Assembly (NCBI GenBank): GCA_017484005.1 | Contig: JAFUTY010000061.1 | Location: forward strand, 1-64,000 | DNA from: Selenomonadaceae bacterium | Lineage (GTDB): Bacteria > Bacillota > Negativicutes > Selenomonadales > Selenomonadaceae | Length of the DNA: 64,000 nucleotides | Reading direction: 5' to 3' | Shown: positions 25,430 to 33,434 of the stretch, piece by piece | How the letters are laid out: each line of letters starts with the position of its first letter | Numbering within the stretch: position 1 is the first letter of the stretch | Notes under the pieces: model-generated | Databases searched by the model: none | What the model saw: the letters and a program-made list of their open reading frames with translations, nothing else | Told to the model about the DNA's origin: nothing | Position numbers and translations under genes: made by a program

Positions 25430-26394
25430 CAGAAATTCCTCTTCCCAATGAAATTTGCGGCATCAATAAACGTCTCGAGAATCTCGGGCGGCAGATTATT
25501 CGGAAGATTTTTCTTAGCGCGATCCAAAAATTCATCCGCTAAAATTTTCGATCGATCGATTCCATCACTCACGAGAATCAGATCGATCGCATCTTCGATC
25601 TCCGCATCACTAATGTTGGGATTTGTTACGATCTCTCGAAGTTTTTCTGAATTCTCAACTGCATAAATGACTGGAAGAGTAATGATTCCCTGTTTGAGAT
25701 CTGTTCCAGCTTTTTTACCAAGATTCTTTTCATTGCCAACAATATCGAGGATGTCGTCTGTCAATTGAAAAGCCATGCCGATGAATTTTCCATAATTCGA
25801 CAATTTTTTGACGTCTGAATCAGTCAAGCCGCCGACAATTGCACCGAGCTCGCAGGCAGTCGATAAAAATCCTGCAGTTTTCATCTCGATTCGTCTTAAA
25901 TATTCGAACTCTTTCACGACTTGAAACGAATATCGATCCTGCAAAATTTCTCCGACGCTCAAATTTTCGACAAGTTCAGCCAAACTTTCAGAGATTCGAG
26001 TTCCATAATCATGCGATGCTATCAATTTGAATGCTCGAGCGAATAAAAAATCTCCCGATAAAATTGCCGCTTGATTTCCCCAGAGCGAATTTGTAGTTTT
26101 CCGACCGCGTCTGAGAGGAGATTCGTCGATTACATCGTCATGAACTAAGCTTGCCGTGTGAATCAATTCGAGTGCGGCAGCTATCGGCAAAATTCTTTCG
26201 AGATTGAAATTTTTGCCAGATCGCGCTGATAAAATGCAAAGTCCTGGACGAAGTCTTTTCCCTCCAGATTTTAAAAGATGCTGCGAAATTGTTTCGACGA
26301 ATTCATCACCGATTTTCAGCGAATCGAATAACACTTTTTCACAACGTGCGAGATCTGCTTGCAAAATTTCAAACGGCAGAGATGACAACTTCAA
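25429..26394 (-). CDS. All-trans polyprenyl diphosphate synthase
   Basis: 321 residues with both aspartate-rich motifs: D-D-V-I-D-E-S-P-L-R-R-G-R (FARM, about 90) and D-D-I-L-D-I-V-G (SARM, about 217), plus G-G-K-R-L-R-P near 45. This matches the long-chain (hepta/octaprenyl) synthase group that makes the side chain of menaquinone rather than farnesyl synthase. TTG 26392-26394 lies 3 bases after GGAG; the in-frame TTG at 26388 has better spacing (9). Promoter at 26421-26449. First gene of the unit with tatA and recA. Confidence 0.88.
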   Translation of the reverse strand: MKLSSLPFEILQADLARCEKVLFDSLKIGDEFVETISQHLLKSGGKRLRPGLCILSARSGKNFNLERILPIAAALELIHTASLVHDDVIDESPLRRGRKTTNSLWGNQAAILSGDFLFARAFKLIASHDYGTRISESLAELVENLSVGEILQDRYSFQVVKEFEYLRRIEMKTAGFLSTACELGAIVGGLTDSDVKKLSNYGKFIGMAFQLTDDILDIVGNEKNLGKKAGTDLKQGIITLPVIYAVENSEKLREIVTNPNISDAEIEDAIDLILVSDGIDRSKILADEFLDRAKKNLPNNLPPEILETFIDAANFIGKRNF

Positions 26395-26420
26395 TCACTC
26401 CAGCTTTCGATTTTCGAGCG

Positions 26421-26449
26421 ATTCTATCAGAAAAATTTATATCGAGCAA
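26421..26449 (-). promoter_or_regulatory. Promoter of polyprenyl synthase-tatA-recA
   Basis: Minus-strand TTGCTC (26444-26449), 17-base spacer, TAGAAT (26421-26426), 27 bases before the start. The -35 box touches the T-run of the hfq terminator. Confidence 0.6.
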
Positions 26450-26496
26450 AAACGAGGGATAAACGTCGAGATAGACGCTCATCCCTCGTCACTTCT
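26447..26496 (-). terminator. Terminator of hfq
   Basis: ACGAGGGAT...ATCCCTCGT hairpin with an inner GCGTCT/AGACG(C) pairing, followed on the minus strand by TTTTT, directly after the hfq stop. Confidence 0.82.
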
Positions 26497-26509
26497 TCGA
26501 TTGTGAGAT

Positions 26510-26791
26510 TCACTCGTCCGCTTGAGCTTGAGATTCAGCCGCGCGATCTTTTGGCATGCTGAATCGCGAATTGTTGACGGTGATTGTCGAAATCGCATGT
26601 TTGTAGACGAGCTGCTGCTGCTTTTGGACAGTATCGACGAGGACGCTGAAACTATCGAAAGAGCGAATGAATCCTTTGATTTGGAATCCATTCACAAGAT
26701 GAATCGTGACGTTGATATTTTCTTTGCGCGCTTGATTCAAAAAACTGTCTTGGAGATAATTTTGAGATTGTTTAGCTTTTTCTTCCGGCAT
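26510..26791 (-). CDS. hfq: RNA chaperone Hfq
   Basis: 93 residues. Sm1: [25 protein letters not shown] (the conserved Q8-D9 pair is in Q-D). Sm2: Y-K-H-A-I-S-T-I at about 62-69. The C-terminal tail is short, as usual in Firmicutes. Hfq forms a hexameric ring that pairs small RNAs with mRNAs and binds poly-A/U. The ATG has GGGAGG upstream. It overlaps the miaA end by 20 bases, the classic miaA-hfq coupling. Confidence 0.95.
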   Translation of the reverse strand: MPEEKAKQSQNYLQDSFLNQARKENINVTIHLVNGFQIKGFIRSFDSFSVLVDTVQKQQQLVYKHAISTITVNNSRFSMPKDRAAESQAQADE

Positions 26792-27539
26792 TGGTCAGAC
26801 CTCCCAAAAATTCTAGAGGCTTAGTCCAATTGATATAATGCATTCGTTTGAACCAAGTGAACTGCCTCTTTGCATAATGTCTCGTCGCGATTTGAATTCG
26901 CTCGATGGTTTCATCTTTGGAAAATTTTCCGTCGAGAAAGTCGACAACTTCGCGATAACCGATTCCGAGCATTGCTTGAGCGTCTCGAGGAATTCCAGAA
27001 TCGAGGAGATTTTGAACTTCATCGATCAGACCGAGCTCAAACATTTTTTCGACGCGGCGATTGATTCGATTATAGATTTCTTCCCGTCTCAACGTCAAGC
27101 CGAGAACTTGAGCATTAAATTGAAGATTTCCGTCGCGATTGAAAATTTTATCCGTGGATTTTTTTCCATCTGCCGCGAATGAATATCCTTCGATTAATGC
27201 TTGAATATAGAGTCCAGTGCCGCCGACTAGGATCGGGAAATTTCCGCGAGATCGAATTTTTTGAATCAATTCCGTCGCTCGAATTTGAAATTCACCGACA
27301 CTGAATTTTCGATACGGCTCGATTTTGGGATCAAAAACATCAATTAAATGATGTGGAATTCCATGCATTTCATCGCGACTCGGTTTAGCTGTTCCGATAT
27401 CAAATCCTTTATAGACGAGTTGAGAATCAGCAGAAATTATTTCGACGTTTCCAATTTCTTCCGCTAGATCAATTGCGAATTGAGTTTTTCCAGCTGCGGT
27501 TGCGCCGAGAATTACGAGCAATGAATCTGAATCGATCAT
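26772..27539 (-). CDS. miaA: tRNA dimethylallyltransferase MiaA, shortened
   Basis: 255 residues against about 300-316 for the family. P-loop G-A-T-A-A-G-K-T at about 12-19, then [13 protein letters not shown] and G-G-T-G-L-Y (about 107), and the conserved C-terminal A-M-L-G-I-G-Y-R-E and [14 protein letters not shown]. MiaA adds dimethylallyl to A37 of tRNAs reading U-codons. The helical insertion domain normally after G-G-T-G-L-Y, including the N-D-x-R-R-x-x-R-A-L-E motif, is reduced to a short linker (about 120-140). Overlaps the UPF0173 gene by 4 bases. Confidence 0.92.
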   Translation of the reverse strand: MIDSDSLLVILGATAAGKTQFAIDLAEEIGNVEIISADSQLVYKGFDIGTAKPSRDEMHGIPHHLIDVFDPKIEPYRKFSVGEFQIRATELIQKIRSRGNFPILVGGTGLYIQALIEGYSFAADGKKSTDKIFNRDGNLQFNAQVLGLTLRREEIYNRINRRVEKMFELGLIDEVQNLLDSGIPRDAQAMLGIGYREVVDFLDGKFSKDETIERIQIATRHYAKRQFTWFKRMHYINWTKPLEFLGGLTNAGRKS

Positions 27540-28213
27540 TCAAACTCCCACGACTCGCCAGGCTGCAAAATTTCGACTTCAGTTCGAGCAATTTCTTCCG
27601 CTCGAGATTTGAATTCGTTGACGTCTTGCGAGATAATTTCCCACGTATCATAATGAATCGGGAAAACATATGGAACATTCAACATTTGCGCCGCGATTGC
27701 AGCATCATCGATTCCCATCGTGTAATTGTCACCGATTGGAAGAATTGCCGCAGTAAGTTTATCGCGCTGACCGATCGATTTCATGTCTGAAAACAGCGCG
27801 GTATCTCCAGCATAATAAAAATTCTTTCCGCCGATGTTGATAACAAATCCACATGCAACTCCGCCCGCAACTCCAGATGAATGAAATGCCAAAGTCATGC
27901 GAACAAATCCAAATGGGAGTTTCACAGTTCCGCCGAGATTCATTGGAATTCCTTTGAGTCCGCGAACACGATCTTCGCAAATCGCCAAAATCTCTGGAAT
28001 TGCGACGATCTGAGCATCATTTTTCTTAGCGATTTCTGGAGCGTCGCCGAGATGATCTCCATGCGCGTGAGAGATCAAAATGTAATCACATTTCACTTTG
28101 TCCGCGGCGATTAATGCCTTTGGATTCCCCGTCAAATATGGATCGACGAGAATTTTGGAATTTCCATCGTCAAGCATGAAACATGCATGCCCAAGATAAG
28201 TATAATTTACCAT
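27536..28213 (-). CDS. UPF0173 metallo-beta-lactamase-fold hydrolase
   Basis: 225 residues from ATG 28213 (GAAGGGA about 9 bases upstream); the longer open frame upstream does not resemble the family. Begins M-V-N-Y-T-Y-L-G-H-A-C-F, with the metal-binding S-H-A-H-G-D-H-L-G-D (about 53-62), H-S-S-G-V-A-G-G near 120 and a late P-I-H-Y-D-T-W. The length equals UPF0173/YtkL members. These are Zn or Mn hydrolases of unknown physiological substrate. Divergent from thiN (57 bases between), upstream of miaA. Confidence 0.88.
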   Translation of the reverse strand: MVNYTYLGHACFMLDDGNSKILVDPYLTGNPKALIAADKVKCDYILISHAHGDHLGDAPEIAKKNDAQIVAIPEILAICEDRVRGLKGIPMNLGGTVKLPFGFVRMTLAFHSSGVAGGVACGFVINIGGKNFYYAGDTALFSDMKSIGQRDKLTAAILPIGDNYTMGIDDAAIAAQMLNVPYVFPIHYDTWEIISQDVNEFKSRAEEIARTEVEILQPGESWEFE

Positions 28214-28269
28214 TCGAAAACTTCCCTTCAAAATTTTTGCGATGAATTTTAACACATGGAGGCGATTGA

Positions 28270-29016
28270 GTGTCGATAAAATTTTTAGAGCTCCCACAGC
28301 TCAAAATCGCGTATGAGGATCGAATGCCGAAAAAAAATCTTCATACGCAGGAAACAGTTTTTTTATGCGGCGGAAGACCTCCATCTCTCGAATGGCTCGC
28401 GACGCTCCTCAATGGACATCGAAAAATTTGGGCAATCGATCGCGGAATCGATCTTTGTTATCAGATGAATCTCGCGCCGGATTTTTTGATTGGAGATTTG
28501 GATTCAGCATCGCAGGCGGCAATCGATTGGGTTTGCACAAAGGATTTTCGATCTGAAATGCATCCTCGCGACAAAGATCTCACAGATTTTCAGCTCGCAA
28601 TTAAAAGTTTCACGACAAAATTTTTCTCACCGATTATAATCACTGGAATTTTTGGCGGGCGTCTTGATATGACTCTATCAAACATTTTCACCTGCGCGTA
28701 TCTTAGAAATTTCGTCGTGTTGTCGGATCAATATGAAACGATTTTCTTCCTTAAAAGTTGTGAGGAGGCGCAGGTAATTCTCAACGAGCATTTCGATATT
28801 GTCTCACTGATTCCAATCACTGAAAATTGTCTCGGTGTCTCGATTGATAATGTGCATTGGAAACTCGATGGTGCAATGCTTCAGCGAAAACTTCCGAGCA
28901 CAGTCAGTAATCGACTCCCGAAAAATTTTGATCCGAGTAAGAAAAAGCCAATATCGATCTCACTTTTACGCGGAACGATGGCTGTATATTTCGGAAAAAA
29001 ACTTCCGGAGTTTTGA
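28270..29016 (+). CDS. thiN: Thiamine pyrophosphokinase
   Basis: 248 residues with the conserved acidic motifs A-I-D-R-G, I-G-D-L-D-S, K-D-L-T-D-F-Q-L-A and G-G-R-L-D-M-T-L-S-N of thiamine pyrophosphokinase. It converts thiamine and ATP to thiamine pyrophosphate and AMP. GTG 28270 is taken as start (GGAGG 7 bases upstream); ATG 28324 also has GAGG 6 bases upstream and would remove an 18-residue non-conserved N-terminus. With thiT (5250) this gives thiamine salvage. No TPP-riboswitch pattern was seen in the 57-base divergent region. Stop is 3 bases before the next gene. Confidence 0.9.
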   Translation: MSIKFLELPQLKIAYEDRMPKKNLHTQETVFLCGGRPPSLEWLATLLNGHRKIWAIDRGIDLCYQMNLAPDFLIGDLDSASQAAIDWVCTKDFRSEMHPRDKDLTDFQLAIKSFTTKFFSPIIITGIFGGRLDMTLSNIFTCAYLRNFVVLSDQYETIFFLKSCEEAQVILNEHFDIVSLIPITENCLGVSIDNVHWKLDGAMLQRKLPSTVSNRLPKNFDPSKKKPISISLLRGTMAVYFGKKLPEF

Positions 29017-29019
29017 TCG

Positions 29020-29583
29020 ATGTCGAATTCAATGTGGCAAAAAATTTTCATCGGCTCAATTTTGATTCTGATTCTCGGCTCAATTGAATTTTATAATCGA
29101 ATTCATGTTTCAATCCTCGAATCAAAATCTCTAATCGAATCGCGAACATCTGAATTGAAAGTTGAACTTGCTCGACGAGAAAAATTCATGTCTAGAGTTC
29201 GGAATGAATTCGGAACGATCAAAATCTATCAAACACTTTTATCGGAGCGTGAAGATCAAATTCGATTTTCGTTGCCGGATGAATTTTCAACGAATCAAGC
29301 ACTCGAATTGATTGATCGAGCGTCGCGGAAGTCTGAAATTCAAATGCTGAATCTCAATTTCATCGAAGAAAATCCGGAGTGTTTGATAATTCGAATCGAG
29401 TGCGTTGGAGATTTTTTCAGTCTCAACAATTTTTTCCGAGAGATTCAAAATTCCGGACGAATCTCAACAATAAAAATTCTCGAGTTCAACTCTGGAAATC
29501 AACTCCGTGAAAAATTTCCGGAGGATTGGATTCGGTTTTCAAGGATCGATGTGACATTCTTCAAATTTTCTGGGGAGGAATGA
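29020..29583 (+). CDS. PilO-like single-pass membrane protein
   Basis: 187 residues: short cytoplasmic N-terminus, one transmembrane helix (about 9-25), a coiled coil (about 32-70), then a ferredoxin-like alpha/beta domain with F-S-L-N-N-F-F-R-E-I-Q-N-S-G-R-I-S-T-I-K-I. This is the PilO/GspM-like layout of the type IV pilus alignment complex. No pilM, pilN or other pilus genes lie nearby, so the gene is an orphan or has been adopted by another machine. The neighbours are thiN (3 bases before) and speA (3 bases after). Family call is by architecture. Confidence 0.62.
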   Translation: MSNSMWQKIFIGSILILILGSIEFYNRIHVSILESKSLIESRTSELKVELARREKFMSRVRNEFGTIKIYQTLLSEREDQIRFSLPDEFSTNQALELIDRASRKSEIQMLNLNFIEENPECLIIRIECVGDFFSLNNFFREIQNSGRISTIKILEFNSGNQLREKFPEDWIRFSRIDVTFFKFSGEE

Positions 29584-29586
29584 TAA

Positions 29587-31059
29587 TTGGAAAATCTTCA
29601 CAGAATCGAATATTTAAATCAAGATCGCGTGCCAATTCAAGAGGCACTGGAAAAAATGAAAGCGATTCGACTTGTGCCGTTCGATGTGCCAGGTCATAAA
29701 CGCGGTCGAGGAAATCCAATGCTCACAGAATTTTTGGGCGAGGATTGTTTGAGCGTCGATGTGAATTCGATGAAACTCCTCGATAATCTTTGTCATCCGG
29801 TTTCAGTGATTCGCGATGCAGAAATTTTAGCGGCGGAAGCGTTTCATGCGGCGAATGCATTTTTCATGGTTGGCGGAACGACTTCCGCAGTTCAAGCGAT
29901 GGTTTTATCGACTTGCAAACGCGGTGAAAAAATCATTTTGCCTCGAAACGTTCATCGATCCGCGATTAATGCATTGATTCTCTGCGGTGCGATTCCAATT
30001 TATGTCAATCCTCAAACTGAAGAGAATTTGGGAATCTCGCTCGGAATGAAAATCGAGGATCTCAAATCAGCGATTGAAAAAAATCCAGACGCCAAAGCAG
30101 TATTAGTCAACAATCCTACTTATTATGGAATCTGTTCGAATCTCGAGGAGATTGTCAAAATCGCGCATGATCATGGAATGAAAGTGTTGGCGGATGAAGC
30201 GCATGGAACTCATTTTTATTTCAGCTCGAAGTTACCAATCTCAGCGATGGATGCTGGCGCAGATTTTGCATCGATTAGCATGCATAAATCCGGAGGATCA
30301 CTGACTCAAAGTTCATTGCTATTGACTGGAAAAAATATCAACACTGGATACGTTCATCAGATAATCAATCTTTCACAAACAACGAGCGGATCTTATCTGT
30401 TGCTATCGAGTCTGGATATCTCTCGAAAAAATCTCGCGTTGAATGGTGAAAAGATTTTCGATAAAGTCATTGAGCTTGTCGAATATGCTCGGAATGAAAT
30501 CAATGCGCTCGGCGATTATTATGCATACAGCCGCGAATTGATCGATGGCGATTCGATTTTCGATTTTGATATCACGAAGCTATCGATTTTCACTCGACCG
30601 ACAGGATTAGCTGGAATCGAAGTCTATGATCTTTTGCGCGATGAATATGATATTCAAGCGGAATTTGGAGACATTGCAAACATTCTCGCTTATGTTTCAG
30701 TTGGAGATCGATTGAAGGATATCGAGAGACTTGTTGCTGCGCTTGGAGAAATTCGTCGCAACTATCGAAAAGATCCCTCGAAAATGCTCAAGGCTGAATA
30801 CATCGAGCCGGAAGTTGTATTGCCTCCTCAAGATGCATTCTATTCGGAAAAAATTTCTAAACCGATTGACGAGCGATTGATTGGTGAAGTCGCGGCTGAA
30901 TTTGTGATGTGTTATCCTCCAGGAATTCCAATAATCGCGCCGGGAGAAAGATTCACTCGCGAGATTTTGAATTACATTCGATTCGCGAAGAAAAAGGGAT
31001 GTCAAATGACTGGTCCAGAGGATATGAGCGTTCAAAATTTGAATATCGTTGCGAGGTAA
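29587..31059 (+). CDS. speA: Arginine decarboxylase (Orn/Lys/Arg decarboxylase, fold I)
   Basis: 490 residues with the fold-I pattern: V-P-G-H-K-R-G-R-G near 34, a G-G-T-T-S-A-V-Q-A segment, the PLP pocket D-E-A-H-G-T-H and the lysine in S-M-H-K-S-G-G-S-L-T-Q. About 490 residues is the short Firmicute type without the N-terminal wing domain. Start is TTG 29587 with GGGAGGA upstream. The family uses lysine, ornithine or arginine; arginine is inferred because agmatinase and spermidine synthase follow, giving arginine to agmatine to putrescine to spermidine. Four bases link it closely to speE. Confidence 0.86.
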   Translation: MENLHRIEYLNQDRVPIQEALEKMKAIRLVPFDVPGHKRGRGNPMLTEFLGEDCLSVDVNSMKLLDNLCHPVSVIRDAEILAAEAFHAANAFFMVGGTTSAVQAMVLSTCKRGEKIILPRNVHRSAINALILCGAIPIYVNPQTEENLGISLGMKIEDLKSAIEKNPDAKAVLVNNPTYYGICSNLEEIVKIAHDHGMKVLADEAHGTHFYFSSKLPISAMDAGADFASISMHKSGGSLTQSSLLLTGKNINTGYVHQIINLSQTTSGSYLLLSSLDISRKNLALNGEKIFDKVIELVEYARNEINALGDYYAYSRELIDGDSIFDFDITKLSIFTRPTGLAGIEVYDLLRDEYDIQAEFGDIANILAYVSVGDRLKDIERLVAALGEIRRNYRKDPSKMLKAEYIEPEVVLPPQDAFYSEKISKPIDERLIGEVAAEFVMCYPPGIPIIAPGERFTREILNYIRFAKKKGCQMTGPEDMSVQNLNIVAR

Positions 31060-31063
31060 AAAA

Positions 31064-31915
31064 ATGGATCTTTGGTTTTATGAAAAGCATACAAAGCATG
31101 TGAAATTTGCGATTGAAATCGAGGAGCATCTTTATCATGAAGTGAGTGAGTTTCAACAGATCGACATTTTCGATTCGTTTGAGTTCGGGAGATTTTTGAC
31201 GCTCGACGGCTGCATGATGTTGACGGAGAAAGATGAATTCATCTATCACGAGATGATTGTACATGTTCCGATGTGTGCAAAACTCGATGCGAAAAAAGTT
31301 TTGGTGATCGGCGGCGGAGATGGTGGAACTGCTCGAGAATTGTTGAGATATAAAACAATCGAGCGAATCGATCTGGTTGAAATCGATGAAAAAGTTGTCG
31401 AGTCATGCAAAAAATTTATTCCACAGACTGCCGGCTGTCTCGATGATCCGCGAGTTCAAATTTTTTATGAGGATGGATTGAAATTCGTGCGTCATAAAGT
31501 TGACGAATATGATTTGATCATTGTTGATTCGACAGATCCATTTGGACCAGGCGAAGGGCTGTTTACGAAGGAATTTTATGGAAACTGTTTCAACGCGCTG
31601 CATGCTGATGGAGTCATGGTGAATCAGCATGAGAATCCATTTTATCCGGCGGATGCTGTCGCGATGCAGAGGGCGCATGCGAGAATCGTCGCGTCATTTC
31701 CAATCGCCAAAGTTTATCAAGCGCAAATTCCAACTTATCCCTCTGGATATTGGCTGTTTGGATTTGCATCGAAATCGATTCATCCAATTCGCGATGTGAA
31801 TTTCGATTCGTGGTTGCAACTCGGAATTGAGACGAAATATTACAATCCAAATTTACATCGAGGATCATTTGCGCTTCCGAATTATGTTGAAAAAATTTTG
31901 CGGAAGGTGGAATAG
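31064..31915 (+). CDS. speE: Spermidine synthase (polyamine aminopropyltransferase)
   Basis: 283 residues from ATG 31064. SAM-binding core V-L-V-I-G-G-G-D-G-G-T-A-R-E-L (about 80-94), E-I-D-E-K-V-V, and the catalytic Y-D-L-I-I-V-D-S-T-D-P (about 155). Early D-G-C-M-M-L-T-E-K-D-E-F-I-Y-H-E-M is typical of the family. Transfers an aminopropyl group from decarboxylated SAM to putrescine. The decarboxylase speD is not in the window. Second gene of the polyamine operon. Confidence 0.95.
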   Translation: MDLWFYEKHTKHVKFAIEIEEHLYHEVSEFQQIDIFDSFEFGRFLTLDGCMMLTEKDEFIYHEMIVHVPMCAKLDAKKVLVIGGGDGGTARELLRYKTIERIDLVEIDEKVVESCKKFIPQTAGCLDDPRVQIFYEDGLKFVRHKVDEYDLIIVDSTDPFGPGEGLFTKEFYGNCFNALHADGVMVNQHENPFYPADAVAMQRAHARIVASFPIAKVYQAQIPTYPSGYWLFGFASKSIHPIRDVNFDSWLQLGIETKYYNPNLHRGSFALPNYVEKILRKVE

Positions 31916-31917
31916 AA

Positions 31918-32766
31918 ATGCAGCAGAATCTCGAAACATTTCTCGGCTGCGACAATTCATATGAAGAAAGTTCAATCGTGATATTCGGTGCGCCGTTCGA
32001 TTCGACAACATCTTATCGACCAGGCACAAGATTCGCGTCGAAAAAAATGCGCGCTGAATCGTATGGATTGGAAACATATTCGCCGTCGCAAGATTTGGAT
32101 CTCGAGGATGAATCAATAAAAATTTTTGACGCGGGAGATATCGAATTGCCATTTGGAGATCCCACTCAAGCTTTGAAAATGCTCGAGAATTTTTCAACAG
32201 AGATTCTCGAGGACAAAAAAATTCCGCTGATGATTGGCGGAGAACATCTCGTCAGTCTCAGCGGAATTCGAGCGGCTCATAAATTTTTCGAGGATTTATC
32301 GATTGTCCATTTCGATGCACATACCGATCTTCGCGAGGAATATCTCGGCGTGAGATTTTCGCATGCGACAGTGATTCGTCGAGCGTGGGATCTTTTAGGC
32401 GATGGAAAGATTTTTCAATTTGGAATTCGAAGTGGATTGCGCGAGGAATTTCAATTTGCGAAGGAACATACATCGCTTCAAAAATTCGATTTCACGAATC
32501 TCGAAAAAGTTTTTGGAAAGCGAGTCTATCTTACAATCGATCTCGATGTACTAGATCCGTCAATTTTTCCAGGAACTGGAACGCCTGAACCTGGTGGAGT
32601 GTCATTTCTCGATTTGCTCAAATCAGCGTTGCAAGTGATTCAAAATTGCGATGTCGTTGCATGCGATCTCGTCGAACTCTCGCCGCCGTATGATCCATCT
32701 GGAAATTCGACTGCTGTCGCGTTGAAAATTCTTCGTGAAATGCTCCTCGCGCTGTCGCAAAAATGA
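31918..32766 (+). CDS. speB: Agmatinase
   Basis: 282 residues of the ureohydrolase family. Metal ligands in G-G-E-H (about 106-109), H-F-D-A-H-T-D (about 131-137) and D-L-D-V-L-D-P (about 211-217). Length and the G-A-P-F-D-S-T-T-S-Y start match agmatinase SpeB rather than arginase. Hydrolyses agmatine to putrescine and urea. The direct succession speA-speE-speB makes agmatinase the best choice. Overlaps the response regulator by 4 bases. Confidence 0.92.
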   Translation: MQQNLETFLGCDNSYEESSIVIFGAPFDSTTSYRPGTRFASKKMRAESYGLETYSPSQDLDLEDESIKIFDAGDIELPFGDPTQALKMLENFSTEILEDKKIPLMIGGEHLVSLSGIRAAHKFFEDLSIVHFDAHTDLREEYLGVRFSHATVIRRAWDLLGDGKIFQFGIRSGLREEFQFAKEHTSLQKFDFTNLEKVFGKRVYLTIDLDVLDPSIFPGTGTPEPGGVSFLDLLKSALQVIQNCDVVACDLVELSPPYDPSGNSTAVALKILREMLLALSQK

Positions 32767-33431
32767 GAATTGCAGTTGTCGAATCGAATCCGGCTCAGCG
32801 TGAAGATCTGGCTCGACGAATTTTGAAACTCGATTCGAATTCAACAATCGAGGTTTTTGAATCGAGAGATCAATTGCGCGATTTTGATTTCGAGATTTTT
32901 TACTTGGATATCTGCGGCGTCGATGGAATGTCAATTGCGCGAGAGATTCGGCGTCGAAAAATTCACAGCGTGATAATTTTTGTCACAGGATTTCGCGAAT
33001 TCATGGAGGATGCTTTCGATGTCAATGCCTTCCATTATCTTTTAAAGCCGATTGATTCTGAACGATTTGAGAAAATTTTCAATCGAGCGGTCGAGGAGGT
33101 CTCGGAATTTCATCGATCGATTTTGATTCGAGCGGGCGGAATCTCTCGAAAAATTTTTGTAAGTGAGATTTTTTACATCGAATCTGACGACAAGCGAATT
33201 CGAATTCATCTTGAAAACTCAACTATCGAGACTTATTCAACGATGGATTCAATCGAATCTGAACTCGGCTCGCGATTTTTCAGATGTCATCGATGTTTCA
33301 TCGTGAATCTCGAAAAGATCGTTTCATATTCATCGAGCGAGATTGAGTTGTCGAATGGCGATCGAATTTTGCTTTCGCGGAACAAATCTCGCGAGTTCAG
33401 AAAAATTTTCCTACATTATATTCGGTGCTGA
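32763..33431 (+). CDS. LytTR-type response regulator
   Basis: 222 residues. Receiver domain (about 1-118) with phospho-acceptor Asp in F-Y-L-D-I-C-G-V-D-G-M (about 50), V-T-G and the lysine in L-L-K-P-I. The second acidic-pocket position carries E-S instead of D-D or E-D. LytTR DNA-binding domain (about 125-222) with R-C-H-R-C-F-I-V-N and L-S-N-G-D-R-I-L-L-S-R-N. Such regulators control virulence, competence or peptide signalling in Firmicutes. Overlaps speB by 4 bases and precedes the sensor by 3 bases, so polyamine synthesis and this pair share a transcript. Confidence 0.9.
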   Translation: MRIAVVESNPAQREDLARRILKLDSNSTIEVFESRDQLRDFDFEIFYLDICGVDGMSIAREIRRRKIHSVIIFVTGFREFMEDAFDVNAFHYLLKPIDSERFEKIFNRAVEEVSEFHRSILIRAGGISRKIFVSEIFYIESDDKRIRIHLENSTIETYSTMDSIESELGSRFFRCHRCFIVNLEKIVSYSSSEIELSNGDRILLSRNKSREFRKIFLHYIRC

Positions 33432-33434
33432 AAA

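Noticed and set aside
29587..31059. Lysine or ornithine decarboxylase as the name for speA
   Set aside because: The fold alone cannot exclude them, but direct linkage to agmatinase and spermidine synthase favours arginine.
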